This document shows, piece after piece, positions 1 through 6,687 of a stretch of 22,633 nt of DNA. The notes under the pieces are model-generated. The model saw only the letters and a program-made list of their open reading frames with translations, did not search any database and was not told where the DNA came from. The translations under genes were made by a program, and so were the position numbers. This DNA is from CAYJPK01 sp964372035. Lineage in GTDB: Bacteria > Desulfobacterota > Desulfovibrionia > Desulfovibrionales > Desulfovibrionaceae. Every line of letters begins with the position of its first letter. Position 1 is the stretch's first letter. The stretch spans positions 1 to 22,633 of the forward strand of contig CAYJPK010000030.1 of assembly GCA_964372035.1 (NCBI GenBank), given 5' to 3'.

Positions 1-55
1 CAGTGATTGCCTGCTAGCGCAGTCAATTATAGTAATTTCATCTGCAATTACTATA
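1..55. repeat. Dispersed palindromic repeat, copy 1
   Basis: These 55 bases recur at 2557-2611 with only three mismatches (52/55). The right half is an inverted repeat with arms TATAGTAATTT and, with one mismatch here, AAATTACTATA around the loop CATCTG. The element may extend left beyond the window edge. It lies in non-coding DNA, so it is an intergenic repeat of unknown role. Confidence 0.8.
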
Positions 56-114
56 CCTTGCAAAAATTCGATATATCGATATTGAACTATAGTTTTGTCA
101 TTATAACTTAACGA

Positions 115-181
115 CCGCTTTTTGACTTTGCGAGATTGAATTTAAGCGATTGTAATAACTTGATGCAAAGTTAAAAAGCGG
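115..181. repeat. Large inverted repeat (17-bp arms)
   Basis: The left arm CCGCTTTTTGACTTTGC (115-131) pairs with the reverse complement at 165-181 at 16 of 17 positions, around a 33-base loop. There is no U-tract typical of a terminator directly after it on either strand. It is part of the gene-free palindromic island at 1-450. Its function is unknown. Confidence 0.65.
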
Positions 182-192
182 GAGTGTTTAGG

Positions 193-448
193 TTTTTAGC
201 GCTTTTGCGAGCTTTTCAGATTTTTGGATTTTTGTGAGGCAAAATTTATTTTTCTGCGTAAACGTACCTCCTCGAATAGTAGCTTTGGCAATCGTTCCGA
301 TGCACAAAGCCTCACTTGCATGAACAAGTTCACGCCGCGCTCGCTAAAGCTTTTATTCGGGCAAGCCCTCATTAGCATACGTGCGCAAAGAAAAATAAAT
401 TTTAACGAAGCAGAAAACAAAAAGATAAAGCCGTAAAAGCGCTAAAAA
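193..448. repeat. Giant imperfect palindrome (about 256 bp)
   Basis: The outer arms 193-209 and 432-448 match at 16 of 17 positions. The inner arms 241-255 and 389-403 are a perfect 15-bp match. Looser symmetry continues inward: 256-266 with 378-386, and a CGAATA..AGCTTT segment mirrored near 275-300. The short open frames on both strands here begin with nearly the same peptide (KFIFL), because each strand carries a copy of the same arm, so they are not genes. It could be a decayed miniature inverted-repeat element or a structured RNA. Confidence 0.7.
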
Positions 449-542
449 AAAGAAAAAAAGAAATAAGAAACTAAAATAAAAAAGAAAAAAAGGAAAAGGA
501 AAGTATAAAAGTAAAAACTAAAAAACAATAAAACAATAAAAC
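445..542. repeat. Purine-rich low-complexity tract
   Basis: The plus strand is about 100 bases of almost only A and G with few pyrimidines, ending in a short tandem of AACAATAA units. It lies just beyond the terminator of the TRAP operon. No gene or clear regulatory motif is seen in it. Confidence 0.6.
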
Positions 543-576
543 AAAAAAGTCAGGCTAACTAAAAAGCTAACCTGAC
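543..576 (-). terminator. Rho-independent terminator of the TRAP operon
   Basis: On the minus strand an 11-bp stem (GTCAGGTTAGC with GTTAGCCTGAC, two G-U pairs) closes a six-base loop and is followed by TTTTTTG. It starts about 40 bases after the dctM stop codon, so it ends the amidohydrolase-dctPQM transcript. Confidence 0.85.
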
Positions 577-614
577 TACGACTATGTTTAAGGAGGAGAT
601 TAAATCTAAATTAG

Positions 615-1895
615 CTACTTCCCTAACAAATTAGGCAAGAATAAAATAATTTCAGGAACATATGCAACCAAAATACAAGATATAACAGCACAAACAATAT
701 AAGGAAGTACACCCTTTGTCGCCTGTTCAAAAGTAACCCCTGCCGTCGAGGCTATCGTAAACAAATTAAGTCCAAACGGCGGCGTTATTAGCCCAACTAA
801 CAAGATTACACAGAAAAGCACACCTAAGTGAAGTGGGTCAAGTCCAAGCTCCACCCCAATTGGAACTAAAATCGGAGCTAAAATCAAGATAGCTGGAGCT
901 GTATCCATAAGCGCACCAACAATAAGTAATATAACAATTAAAATTGCTAAGTATACGTATTCATTGATAAGATATGGCATAGCAGCAGATGCAATAATTT
1001 CAGGAATTTTTTCCTTTGCTAATATGAACGCAAAAGCATTTGAAATTGCAACAATTAACAAGATAACACCTGTTGTTTTTGCAGTTCTTCTTAAAACTTC
1101 AAAATAACGCTTAATTGTAAATTGTTTAAATGCTATCATTAAAATCGTACTATGCACAATTGCAACAGCAGCTGCTTCAGTAGGTGTAAAGATACCAGAA
1201 TAAATACCACCGAGGATAACAACGGGTAACAGAAGTACACCCAAACTTTTCCAAGTTGAGATAAGACTTTCTTTCCAAGTGTATCGTGCTTCTTGACGTG
1301 GTAACTTATGCTTTAAGGCATAATAAGTATTGTACCCTAAGAAAGAAAAAGTGATTAAAATACCAGGCAGTGCAGCTCCCATGAACATATCAGAAATTGA
1401 TACACCCATCGCAGAACCATAAATAATCATGGCAATACTTGGAGGAATAATTGGACCAAGTGTACCACCAGCCGCAATAGTACCTGATGCCATTTCTTCT
1501 GTATAACCTGACTTAATCATAAGTGGAAACATGATTGCACCAACGGCAGCTGTTGTTGCTGCGCCAGAACCTGTTAAAGCTGCAAAGATTGCACAAGTGA
1601 TAATTGCAACAGCACCCATGCTGCCAGGTAATCTACCGAAATGTTTATCAACCCAGTCGATAAGTCGAACTGAAATACCGCCACTTTCCATTAAATAACC
1701 AGCAAAGGTGAACATTGGAACAGCTAAAAATAAAAATGAATCGTTACCAGAAACCATTTTCGCTGGAATAATTGATAATTTGGAAACACCTGTGATAAAG
1801 GCATAAGCACAGCAAGAAAGACCAATAGCAAAGCCAATTGGCACGCATAAAAATAATAAGAGAAATAATATACCGAATAATAATAGAGCTTCCAT
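615..1895 (-). CDS. dctM: TRAP transporter large permease (DctM)
   Basis: This 426-residue protein is the large membrane subunit of a tripartite ATP-independent periplasmic (TRAP) transporter. The subunit forms the transport channel and uses an ion gradient, usually sodium in this family. The sequence is hydrophobic throughout with about 12 membrane spans. It carries family-typical glycine/proline-rich segments: LTGSGAATTAAVGAIMFP near residues 108-125, GTLGPIIPPSIAMIIYG near 144-160, and GLITPPFGLNLF near 365-376. The length is normal for DctM. The ATG is preceded by GGAGGA, which lies inside the end of dctQ, so the two are translationally coupled with only 3 bases between them. It is the last gene of the operon. 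Substrate cannot be read from this subunit. Confidence 0.95.
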   Translation of the reverse strand: MEALLLFGILFLLLFLCVPIGFAIGLSCCAYAFITGVSKLSIIPAKMVSGNDSFLFLAVPMFTFAGYLMESGGISVRLIDWVDKHFGRLPGSMGAVAIITCAIFAALTGSGAATTAAVGAIMFPLMIKSGYTEEMASGTIAAGGTLGPIIPPSIAMIIYGSAMGVSISDMFMGAALPGILITFSFLGYNTYYALKHKLPRQEARYTWKESLISTWKSLGVLLLPVVILGGIYSGIFTPTEAAAVAIVHSTILMIAFKQFTIKRYFEVLRRTAKTTGVILLIVAISNAFAFILAKEKIPEIIASAAMPYLINEYVYLAILIVILLIVGALMDTAPAILILAPILVPIGVELGLDPLHLGVLFCVILLVGLITPPFGLNLFTIASTAGVTFEQATKGVLPYIVCAVISCILVAYVPEIILFLPNLLGK

Positions 1896-1898
1896 ATT

Positions 1899-2411
1899 TT
1901 ATTCCTCCACACTGATAGAGCAATTTTGTTTTTTTGCTATAGTTAATTGAATCATATTATTAATTGAATTTATAGTAATCAAAGTACCACCGCATACAGT
2001 TGCAAAATAGATATATTTTAGCGGGATACGCCATGAGGTACTAAGTATTCGTCTAACGCCATAAGAAGCCTCATATCCATAAATAATGAAAATAAGACCG
2101 AAAGTTAAAATAGCTACATTCACAAAAATATGTAGATATAATTTTTTATTACCTGAAAGGGCACTATCTAGTAAGGTTAAGCCTGGGTGCTCACTTCGAT
2201 ACACTCCTACTCCAATAGATAAGAATGCCAAATATATAAAAGAATAACGTGCAATTTCCTCAAGACCTGTTAAGGTAAACCCTGGGATAAAGCGTGTTAG
2301 CACCATCAAAATACATGCTGTAACTAAAACACATAATAAAAGACATGCAACGTTTAATACAAAATCATTTATTTTGCCAAGTGTGTTGTGAAGCTTTTGT
2401 GTCCAATCCAT
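1899..2411 (-). CDS. dctQ: TRAP transporter small permease (DctQ)
   Basis: This 170-residue protein is the small membrane subunit of the TRAP transporter, which pairs with DctM to receive substrate from the periplasmic DctP. About four hydrophobic spans are visible: roughly residues 15-40, 48-68, 90-110 and 133-152. The motif FTLTGLEEIARYSFIYLAFLS, with its EE-A-R core after the first span, is typical of DctQ. The start has a strong AGAGGAAG ribosome site. It is separated from dctP by a 255-base spacer rich in hairpins, which probably lowers its expression relative to the binding protein. Confidence 0.92.
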   Translation of the reverse strand: MDWTQKLHNTLGKINDFVLNVACLLLCVLVTACILMVLTRFIPGFTLTGLEEIARYSFIYLAFLSIGVGVYRSEHPGLTLLDSALSGNKKLYLHIFVNVAILTFGLIFIIYGYEASYGVRRILSTSWRIPLKYIYFATVCGGTLITINSINNMIQLTIAKKQNCSISVEE

Positions 2412-2436
2412 CTGACTTCCTCTATTATATTATTTC

Positions 2437-2497
2437 AAGTTGATATTACTAATCTCAACTTATAGTATTTTAAGTTGACATCACTAGCATCAACTTA
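2437..2497. repeat. Tandem pair of inverted repeats in the dctP-dctQ spacer
   Basis: Two diverged copies lie 35 bases apart. Copy one (2437-2461) has arms AAGTTGA and TCAACTT. Copy two (2471-2497) has arms TAAGTTGA and TCAACTTA. Both have an 11-base spacer. They could be RNA hairpins between the two cistrons or a paired protein-binding site. Nothing in the sequence decides this. Confidence 0.6.
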
Positions 2498-2527
2498 AGC
2501 AAATGCACACTTGCTCCAGCACTTAAC

Positions 2528-2546
2528 AGTGCAATAAAATTGCACT
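2528..2546. repeat. Short perfect hairpin in the dctP-dctQ spacer
   Basis: AGTGCAAT and ATTGCACT form a perfect 8-bp stem around AAA. It is one of a row of hairpins between dctP and dctQ. Confidence 0.55.
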
Positions 2547-2556
2547 TATGCTTTCA

Positions 2557-2611
2557 CAGTGATTGCCTGCTAGCCTAGTCAATTATAGTAATTTCATCTG
2601 AAATTACTATA
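2557..2611. repeat. Dispersed palindromic repeat, copy 2
   Basis: This is the second copy of the 55-base repeat at the left window edge (52/55 identical). Here the internal palindrome is perfect, with 11-bp arms TATAGTAATTT and AAATTACTATA around CATCTG. It sits between dctP and dctQ, inside the operon. Confidence 0.8.
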
Positions 2612-2614
2612 AAT

Positions 2615-2658
2615 TATTGCTACAGCCTAAATTTTATAAACTTTAAGCTGTAGCAATA
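2615..2658 (-). terminator. Hairpin right after dctP (probable attenuator or mRNA stabiliser)
   Basis: A perfect 12-bp stem (TATTGCTACAGC with GCTGTAGCAATA) encloses a 20-base loop and begins a few bases after the dctP stop. It lacks a clean U-tract, so partial termination or protection of the dctP message from 3' decay is more likely than full termination. Such hairpins after a binding-protein gene are a known way to make more binding protein than permease. Confidence 0.55.
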
Positions 2659-2666
2659 TAAATTAA

Positions 2667-3680
2667 TTATTTAGATTTTCTGTAATCTTCAACAACTTTT
2701 ACGCTTTGATTATAGAAATCATCACCGATTTCTTTTTTATACTTTTCACGTACAGGTGCAGTTGCTTTTTTGAAATCTGCTAAATCAGGGTCGTTAAATT
2801 TAATGCCTCTTTCTTTTTCCATCATAGCTTGGAAAGAATTTTCCATTTGGCGTTGATGTTCACGTTGTGCTAAAGAAGCTTTGATTGATGCTGTTGTAAT
2901 AGCTTTTTGCTCATCAGCAGTTAAATCTGCCCAAACATCTTGGTTCATTAACGGCCAACCTAAGATAGGGAATGGTTTAATTTTTGAGCAATATTCAGCT
3001 ACTTCATAGAAGCCCATTGTTGCTGATACTGGAATACCAACGTCTAAGCCTTGAACAACACCTTGTTGGAATGCTGTGTAAGTTTCACCCCAAGCAATAA
3101 CTGCTGGGTTAGCACCAAGTGCTTTATAGCCATCTTCGTGAATTCTGTTTGTTGTAACACGAACTTTTACGTCTTTAATATCAGCTAATGAGTTAACTGG
3201 CTTACCTGTTAAGAATAAAGCTCTGTAAGAAGCATCTAAAACTGGTGACATAACGTGGATATTCCACTCATCTTTATAAGTTTTTTCAGCAAAACCACCA
3301 AAGAATTCTGAATCTAAAAGAGCTGCATATTCTGCTTCACTATCAAAGAAATAAGGTAAATCTAAGATTTGGAATTGTGGAATACTTCCACTAACGATGT
3401 TATTTGAAACGATAGCAGCATCTACAGATCCATCGCTAACGCCCTGGAACAATTCAGTTTCATGACCTAACTTACTATCTGAAAAAATTTCAAATTGAAT
3501 TTTTCCACCTGTAAGTTCTTTTAAGTTTTTGTTAAGCTCATTACAAAAATACATGTACTGATCATCAGGTGTACCTGGGTTAACGTGACCAAGAGAGAAC
3601 ACTTTGTTCTTTGCATCTGCAACTGCTGCGCCTGAAACTAACATTGCGCCAGCTAAAAAAGCCATAAACAACTTTTTCAT
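2667..3680 (-). CDS. dctP: TRAP transporter periplasmic substrate-binding protein (DctP)
   Basis: This 337-residue protein captures the solute in the periplasm and delivers it to DctQM. The N-terminus (MKKLFMAFLAGAMLVSGA) is a clear Sec signal peptide with probable cleavage after ADA near residue 23. The fold signature follows the DctP family: GHVNP near 31, ELFQGVSDGSVDAAIVS near 76-92, LDLPYFF near 107-112, and the segment KVRV with the conserved ligand-carboxylate arginine at about R174. The family generally binds organic acids through this arginine, so a carboxylate ligand is likely. The ATG has an upstream GGAG. The gene starts 17 bases after the amidohydrolase stop, which places both in one operon and suggests that the imported solute feeds that enzyme. 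Confidence 0.94.
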   Translation of the reverse strand: MKKLFMAFLAGAMLVSGAAVADAKNKVFSLGHVNPGTPDDQYMYFCNELNKNLKELTGGKIQFEIFSDSKLGHETELFQGVSDGSVDAAIVSNNIVSGSIPQFQILDLPYFFDSEAEYAALLDSEFFGGFAEKTYKDEWNIHVMSPVLDASYRALFLTGKPVNSLADIKDVKVRVTTNRIHEDGYKALGANPAVIAWGETYTAFQQGVVQGLDVGIPVSATMGFYEVAEYCSKIKPFPILGWPLMNQDVWADLTADEQKAITTASIKASLAQREHQRQMENSFQAMMEKERGIKFNDPDLADFKKATAPVREKYKKEIGDDFYNQSVKVVEDYRKSK

Positions 3681-3697
3681 AAGAAAACTCCTATAGA

Positions 3698-4861
3698 TTA
3701 TTTATTTCTGAGCTTTTTGTCACTAAGTGTGTCAAAAAGTATCATTCCTTGCCTAATCGCCATTTTTGCGGTGATTAATTTATTAACATCAAGTGTGGTG
3801 CCAAAGAAGTCCCAAAGCTTGGCCTCTGTTTCTTCTATCTCAAAAATTGAAATATCAGCACACTTTCCAACTTCGAGCATTGGACTTGAATCGCCTGTCA
3901 TAAATTTATTAGGGTTTATTGTGCATCTTGCAATAATTTCTTCAAAGCTCATACCAAGATGCAAAAACTCTGAAAGCATAAATGTAAATGGATAACGAGC
4001 ATTATGTGAATATTTTGTATAATCGGAACTAATAATATCAGGTAAAAAGCCCTGTTCTATTGCTTTTTTGGCTACATCAAGTGAAAAGTTAACCATTTTT
4101 CCGTGCGCCGCATCAAATATAACTCCACGCTTGCGAGCTTCAATAACACACGGTAATACCTTACCATTTTCATCTAAAATGCCCTGCCCTTTGCCATGAT
4201 ACACATGACAATAAATATCCCCTGCACGCAAGATGTTTAAAATATCTTCTATTGGCGCAACAGGATTTGAAGCATGAGCAATTACTGGCAATCCAACTTT
4301 TTCACCAATTTGAACTGCTAGCCTAAGAGGCTCTAAGCCATAAGCATCTAAGCGCTCTTTATCAACCTTTAGTTTTAGAGCCACAATTTTATCACGATAT
4401 TTTTCAACTACTTCACTTATTAAATCTTCATTAATGAGGGCTGGATTGTGATCTTCATTACTGCCCAAACCGACTTGTCCGCCTGATGATAAATACAGAT
4501 ACGCTTTCATGCCAAGCACGCTTTGAGATAATATTCCTTTAGCAAAGGCATCAAAACCGCCACAACCAAGCGAGCCAGCATCAACAACCGTTGTTACTCC
4601 ACTTGCAGGTGCATATACTTCAGCAGGAACACTTGCCCAGTCACTTCCATAGGCAACGTGACAGTGAAAATCAATTAAACCCGGAGTTACATATTTATTA
4701 GCTGCATCAACAACTGTTAGTGCAGTTTCTGGGTTGATTTTACCAATATATGCTATTTTGCCCTTGCAAATACCAATATCAGTTGATTTAGTAGAAATAC
4801 CATCAAAAACTAAACCGTTAACAATTGCAACATCATATTCCTTGCTACGCATTTGGTACAT
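3698..4861 (-). CDS. COG3964-type amidohydrolase/deacetylase
   Basis: This 387-residue cytoplasmic metal enzyme belongs to the amidohydrolase superfamily, in the dihydroorotase-like branch often labelled amidohydrolase/deacetylase (COG3964). The likely binuclear metal site is visible: H66 and H68 (FHCH), a probable carboxylated lysine K163 (VALKLK), H196 (VIAHAS), H219 (YCHVYH) and D280 (ISSDYTK). There is no signal peptide. Members of this group have been assigned ester or amide hydrolysis on acetylated hydroxy or amino acids, but the true substrate is usually unknown. It is the first gene of the operon with dctPQM, so it probably acts on the imported compound. It is unlikely to be the pyrimidine-pathway dihydroorotase, given this context. 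The ATG at 4861 has GGGAG six bases upstream. Confidence 0.88.
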   Translation of the reverse strand: MYQMRSKEYDVAIVNGLVFDGISTKSTDIGICKGKIAYIGKINPETALTVVDAANKYVTPGLIDFHCHVAYGSDWASVPAEVYAPASGVTTVVDAGSLGCGGFDAFAKGILSQSVLGMKAYLYLSSGGQVGLGSNEDHNPALINEDLISEVVEKYRDKIVALKLKVDKERLDAYGLEPLRLAVQIGEKVGLPVIAHASNPVAPIEDILNILRAGDIYCHVYHGKGQGILDENGKVLPCVIEARKRGVIFDAAHGKMVNFSLDVAKKAIEQGFLPDIISSDYTKYSHNARYPFTFMLSEFLHLGMSFEEIIARCTINPNKFMTGDSSPMLEVGKCADISIFEIEETEAKLWDFFGTTLDVNKLITAKMAIRQGMILFDTLSDKKLRNK

Positions 4862-4939
4862 TTAAAACTCCCGCATATTAATTTGTCATTAAAAGCATAT
4901 ATATCAGTCACGCTCTTGCAAACCATATATAAATCATAT

Positions 4940-4960
4940 ATTTGATATAATATATCAAAT
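4940..4960. promoter_or_regulatory. Palindromic operator over the -10 box
   Basis: The arms ATTTGATAT and ATATCAAAT form a perfect 9-bp inverted repeat with a 3-base centre. It covers the -10 box of the promoter of the amidohydrolase-TRAP operon, where a bound repressor would block RNA polymerase. The size and spacing fit a dimeric winged-helix regulator such as a GntR-type protein. No such regulator gene is in the window. The family assignment is inference. Confidence 0.6.
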
Positions 4961-4977
4961 CTAACAAAATATGTCAA
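4949..4977 (-). promoter_or_regulatory. Sigma70-type promoter of the amidohydrolase-dctPQM operon
   Basis: On the minus strand a consensus TTGACA (-35, 4972-4977) is followed after 17 bases by TATATT (-10, 4949-4954). The start of transcription should fall near 4941, giving a leader of about 80 bases. The remaining bases from here to 5160 are very AT-rich and I see no gene in them. Confidence 0.75.
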
Positions 4978-5159
4978 GATATTTTTTAATATTTTCTTAT
5001 TATTTAAGCATGTTAAAAAATTATCATGATAAAAATTTTACGTTAAAAAATAAATTTAACATTGCTAAGCACTATAACAATTACGTATTTTTAATAATTT
5101 GATTTTTATTAAAACTATTATCTTTTATATAAAACAACTGAAAAGCAGTCTAAAAAAGC

Positions 5160-5194
5160 AAAAAAAAAGACCCCTAGTTCATAAACTAAGGGTC
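5160..5194 (-). terminator. Rho-independent terminator downstream of the PAS kinase
   Basis: On the minus strand GACCCTTAGTT pairs with AACTAGGGGTC (one mismatch) around a short loop, followed by a run of nine T. It lies about 300 bases after the kinase stop codon, beyond the palindromic element at 5205-5498, so it should end that transcript. Confidence 0.8.
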
Positions 5195-5204
5195 ATTAAT
5201 TCAT

Positions 5205-5498
5205 ATTTAATTAGTCGGTACTGAAAAAATCATTTTTAATGCCTTTTCTAAAGGCACGCCACTCCAAACACCCTTGCGGGACGCTAGAAATAAATTCTAG
5301 CTTGTTTTACGTGGCGCAAATTTTTTGCTTTCGCAAAAACTTTATAAGCCGATGATGAAAAACCATATTCAAAGTCATAAAAATACAAGAAAAGTAATCT
5401 TTGATTCCTTGTTTTTTGTATTTTTATTAGTATGTTATAGTAAATAAATTCTTTTATTACAAGGTGTTAAAATGTTTTTCATCATCGACTAATTAAAT
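5205..5498. repeat. Palindromic element with 13-bp terminal inverted repeats (MITE-like)
   Basis: Perfect terminal inverted repeats ATTTAATTAGTCG (5205-5217) and its complement (5486-5498) bound a 294-bp gene-free block. Inside are further stems: 5240-5256 (TGCCTTT/AAAGGCA), 5257-5262 with 5311-5316, 5283-5301 (GCTAGAA/TTCTAGC), 5322-5339 (TTTTTGC/GCAAAAA), and CGATGATGAAAAAC at 5350-5363 with its complement at 5474-5487. The right end begins directly at the kinase stop codon. A related end sequence occurs at 22585. No coding frame or clear target-site duplication is seen. It may be a non-autonomous mobile element or a structured 3' RNA. Confidence 0.7.
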
Positions 5499-6587
5499 TT
5501 AAGCTTTATTTTTGCGGTTAAGCCAAAAATCAAGGCTAGCATACAAAATATCAGGATCAATTGGTTTTGTAATATGGTCATTCATACCATTTTTAAGGCT
5601 TATCTCTTTATCACCAGCCATAGCATGAGCTGACATAGCAATAACTGGAAGCTCTTTATATTTTCTTTGCTCACGAATTTTTCTAACAGTTGTTAAGCCG
5701 TCCATAACAGGCATTTGAATATCCATAAGGACAGCATCATAAGCTTTTGCCTCAAGCATATCTAGTCCTTCTTGCCCATTATTTGCAATATCAACTTTAT
5801 AGCCGGCACTTGTTAATAATTCCTCTCCGATTAACTGATTAATCATATTATCTTCAACAAGTAATATTTCACCACTTCTGCTTTCAACACCTATAGTTTT
5901 TGTAGCTTGGCTTTGCTCTTGACTAGTTAAAAGCTCGCCTTGTGCAATATTGAAAACAGCAGTAAAGAAGAAAGTTGAACCTTTGCCAACTTCACTTTCT
6001 ACCCAAATATCACCACGCATCATCTCAACAATACGCTTTGAAATAACAAGCCCAAGACCAGTTCCACCGTATTTACGGGTAACGGAAGTATCCGCTTGGG
6101 TAAACGGTGAGAATAATTTTTCTACTTGCTCTTTGCTAAGTCCAATTCCCGTATCACTAACTGAAAATAAACAACGGACTTCTTTATTAGAATGTTTTGT
6201 ACTTTCAATTTTTAATTTAACTCCACCAGTTTCAGTAAACTTGATGGCATTGCCCATAAGGTTAAACAGTACTTGCTTTAATCGTAGTGGGTCGCCCATT
6301 AGCACTGCTAAGCTGTGCGCTCCCTCATTTAAACTAATACTTAAACCTTTTTCTGCTACTTTTGCACTAAACAAGCTTTGAACTTCATCACAAATTTCAT
6401 GCAGATTAAACGGAATATTCTCAATTTCAAGCTTACCTGCTTCGATTTTAGAAAAATCTAAAATATCATTAATAATGCGGAGAAGATTTTTAGCAGAAAG
6501 TAAGGTTTTTTGAACATAATTTTCTTGAGTCTCAGACAAACTAGTGCCAGATAAAATATGTAATAAGCCTAAAATTCCATTCATTGG
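5499..6587 (-). CDS. Hybrid sensor histidine kinase, C-terminal part (HisKA-HATPase-receiver)
   Basis: This is the output half of the large PAS sensor whose first half lies beyond the assembly gap. Counting from the first Met (6584), it shows the end of the dimerisation helix pair with LLRIINDILDFSKIEAGK (34-51). The ATPase domain follows: N-box LFNLMGNAIKF (106-116), DTGIG (144-148), LFSPF (157-161) and GGTGLGL (173-179). A receiver domain follows at about 238-355 with E244/D245, phospho-acceptor D288, S318 and K340. The codon before the Met is CCA, so the sequence reads P-MNGIL, the usual continuation of the H-box SHEIRTPMNGIL. The phospho-acceptor histidine is therefore lost in the gap, and the Met is not a start codon. 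The receiver would relay phosphate to a partner not present here. Confidence 0.92.
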   Translation of the reverse strand, partial: PMNGILGLLHILSGTSLSETQENYVQKTLLSAKNLLRIINDILDFSKIEAGKLEIENIPFNLHEICDEVQSLFSAKVAEKGLSISLNEGAHSLAVLMGDPLRLKQVLFNLMGNAIKFTETGGVKLKIESTKHSNKEVRCLFSVSDTGIGLSKEQVEKLFSPFTQADTSVTRKYGGTGLGLVISKRIVEMMRGDIWVESEVGKGSTFFFTAVFNIAQGELLTSQEQSQATKTIGVESRSGEILLVEDNMINQLIGEELLTSAGYKVDIANNGQEGLDMLEAKAYDAVLMDIQMPVMDGLTTVRKIREQRKYKELPVIAMSAHAMAGDKEISLKNGMNDHITKPIDPDILYASLDFWLNRKNKA

Positions 6588-6687
6588 NNNNNNNNNNNNN
6601 NNNNNNNNNNNNNNNNNNNNNNNNNNNNNNNNNNNNNNNNNNNNNNNNNNNNNNNNNNNNNNNNNNNNNNNNNNNNNNNNNNNNNNN
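6588..6687. other. Assembly gap (100 Ns) inside the PAS kinase gene
   Basis: Exactly 100 Ns, the usual placeholder for a gap of unknown size. The flanking frames differ by one base if 100 is taken literally. Comparison with the other PAS units shows that the rest of PAS unit 8, its linker and the H-box must be missing, roughly 85-95 codons or about 260-285 bases. Confidence 0.97.

Noticed and set aside
196..436. Two overlapping opposite-strand ORFs of 70-74 codons
   Set aside because: They are mirror products of the giant palindrome, lack ribosome sites and resemble no family I recognise.
588..600. Strong AAGGAGGAG ribosome-site sequence on the plus strand
   Set aside because: No start codon or reading frame follows; it lies just after the dctM stop on the other strand and looks accidental.
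2437..2497. Possible CRISPR array because of repeated units
   Set aside because: There are only two diverged 35-base units without unique spacers, and no cas genes are near.
3698..4861. Pyrimidine-pathway dihydroorotase (pyrC)
   Set aside because: The metal-site pattern and the TRAP operon context fit the COG3964 group better, and no pyrimidine genes are nearby.
6581..6587. A separate kinase gene starting at Met 6584
   Set aside because: The residue before it is Pro, it continues the conserved H-box, and it abuts the assembly gap; it is the interior of a larger gene.
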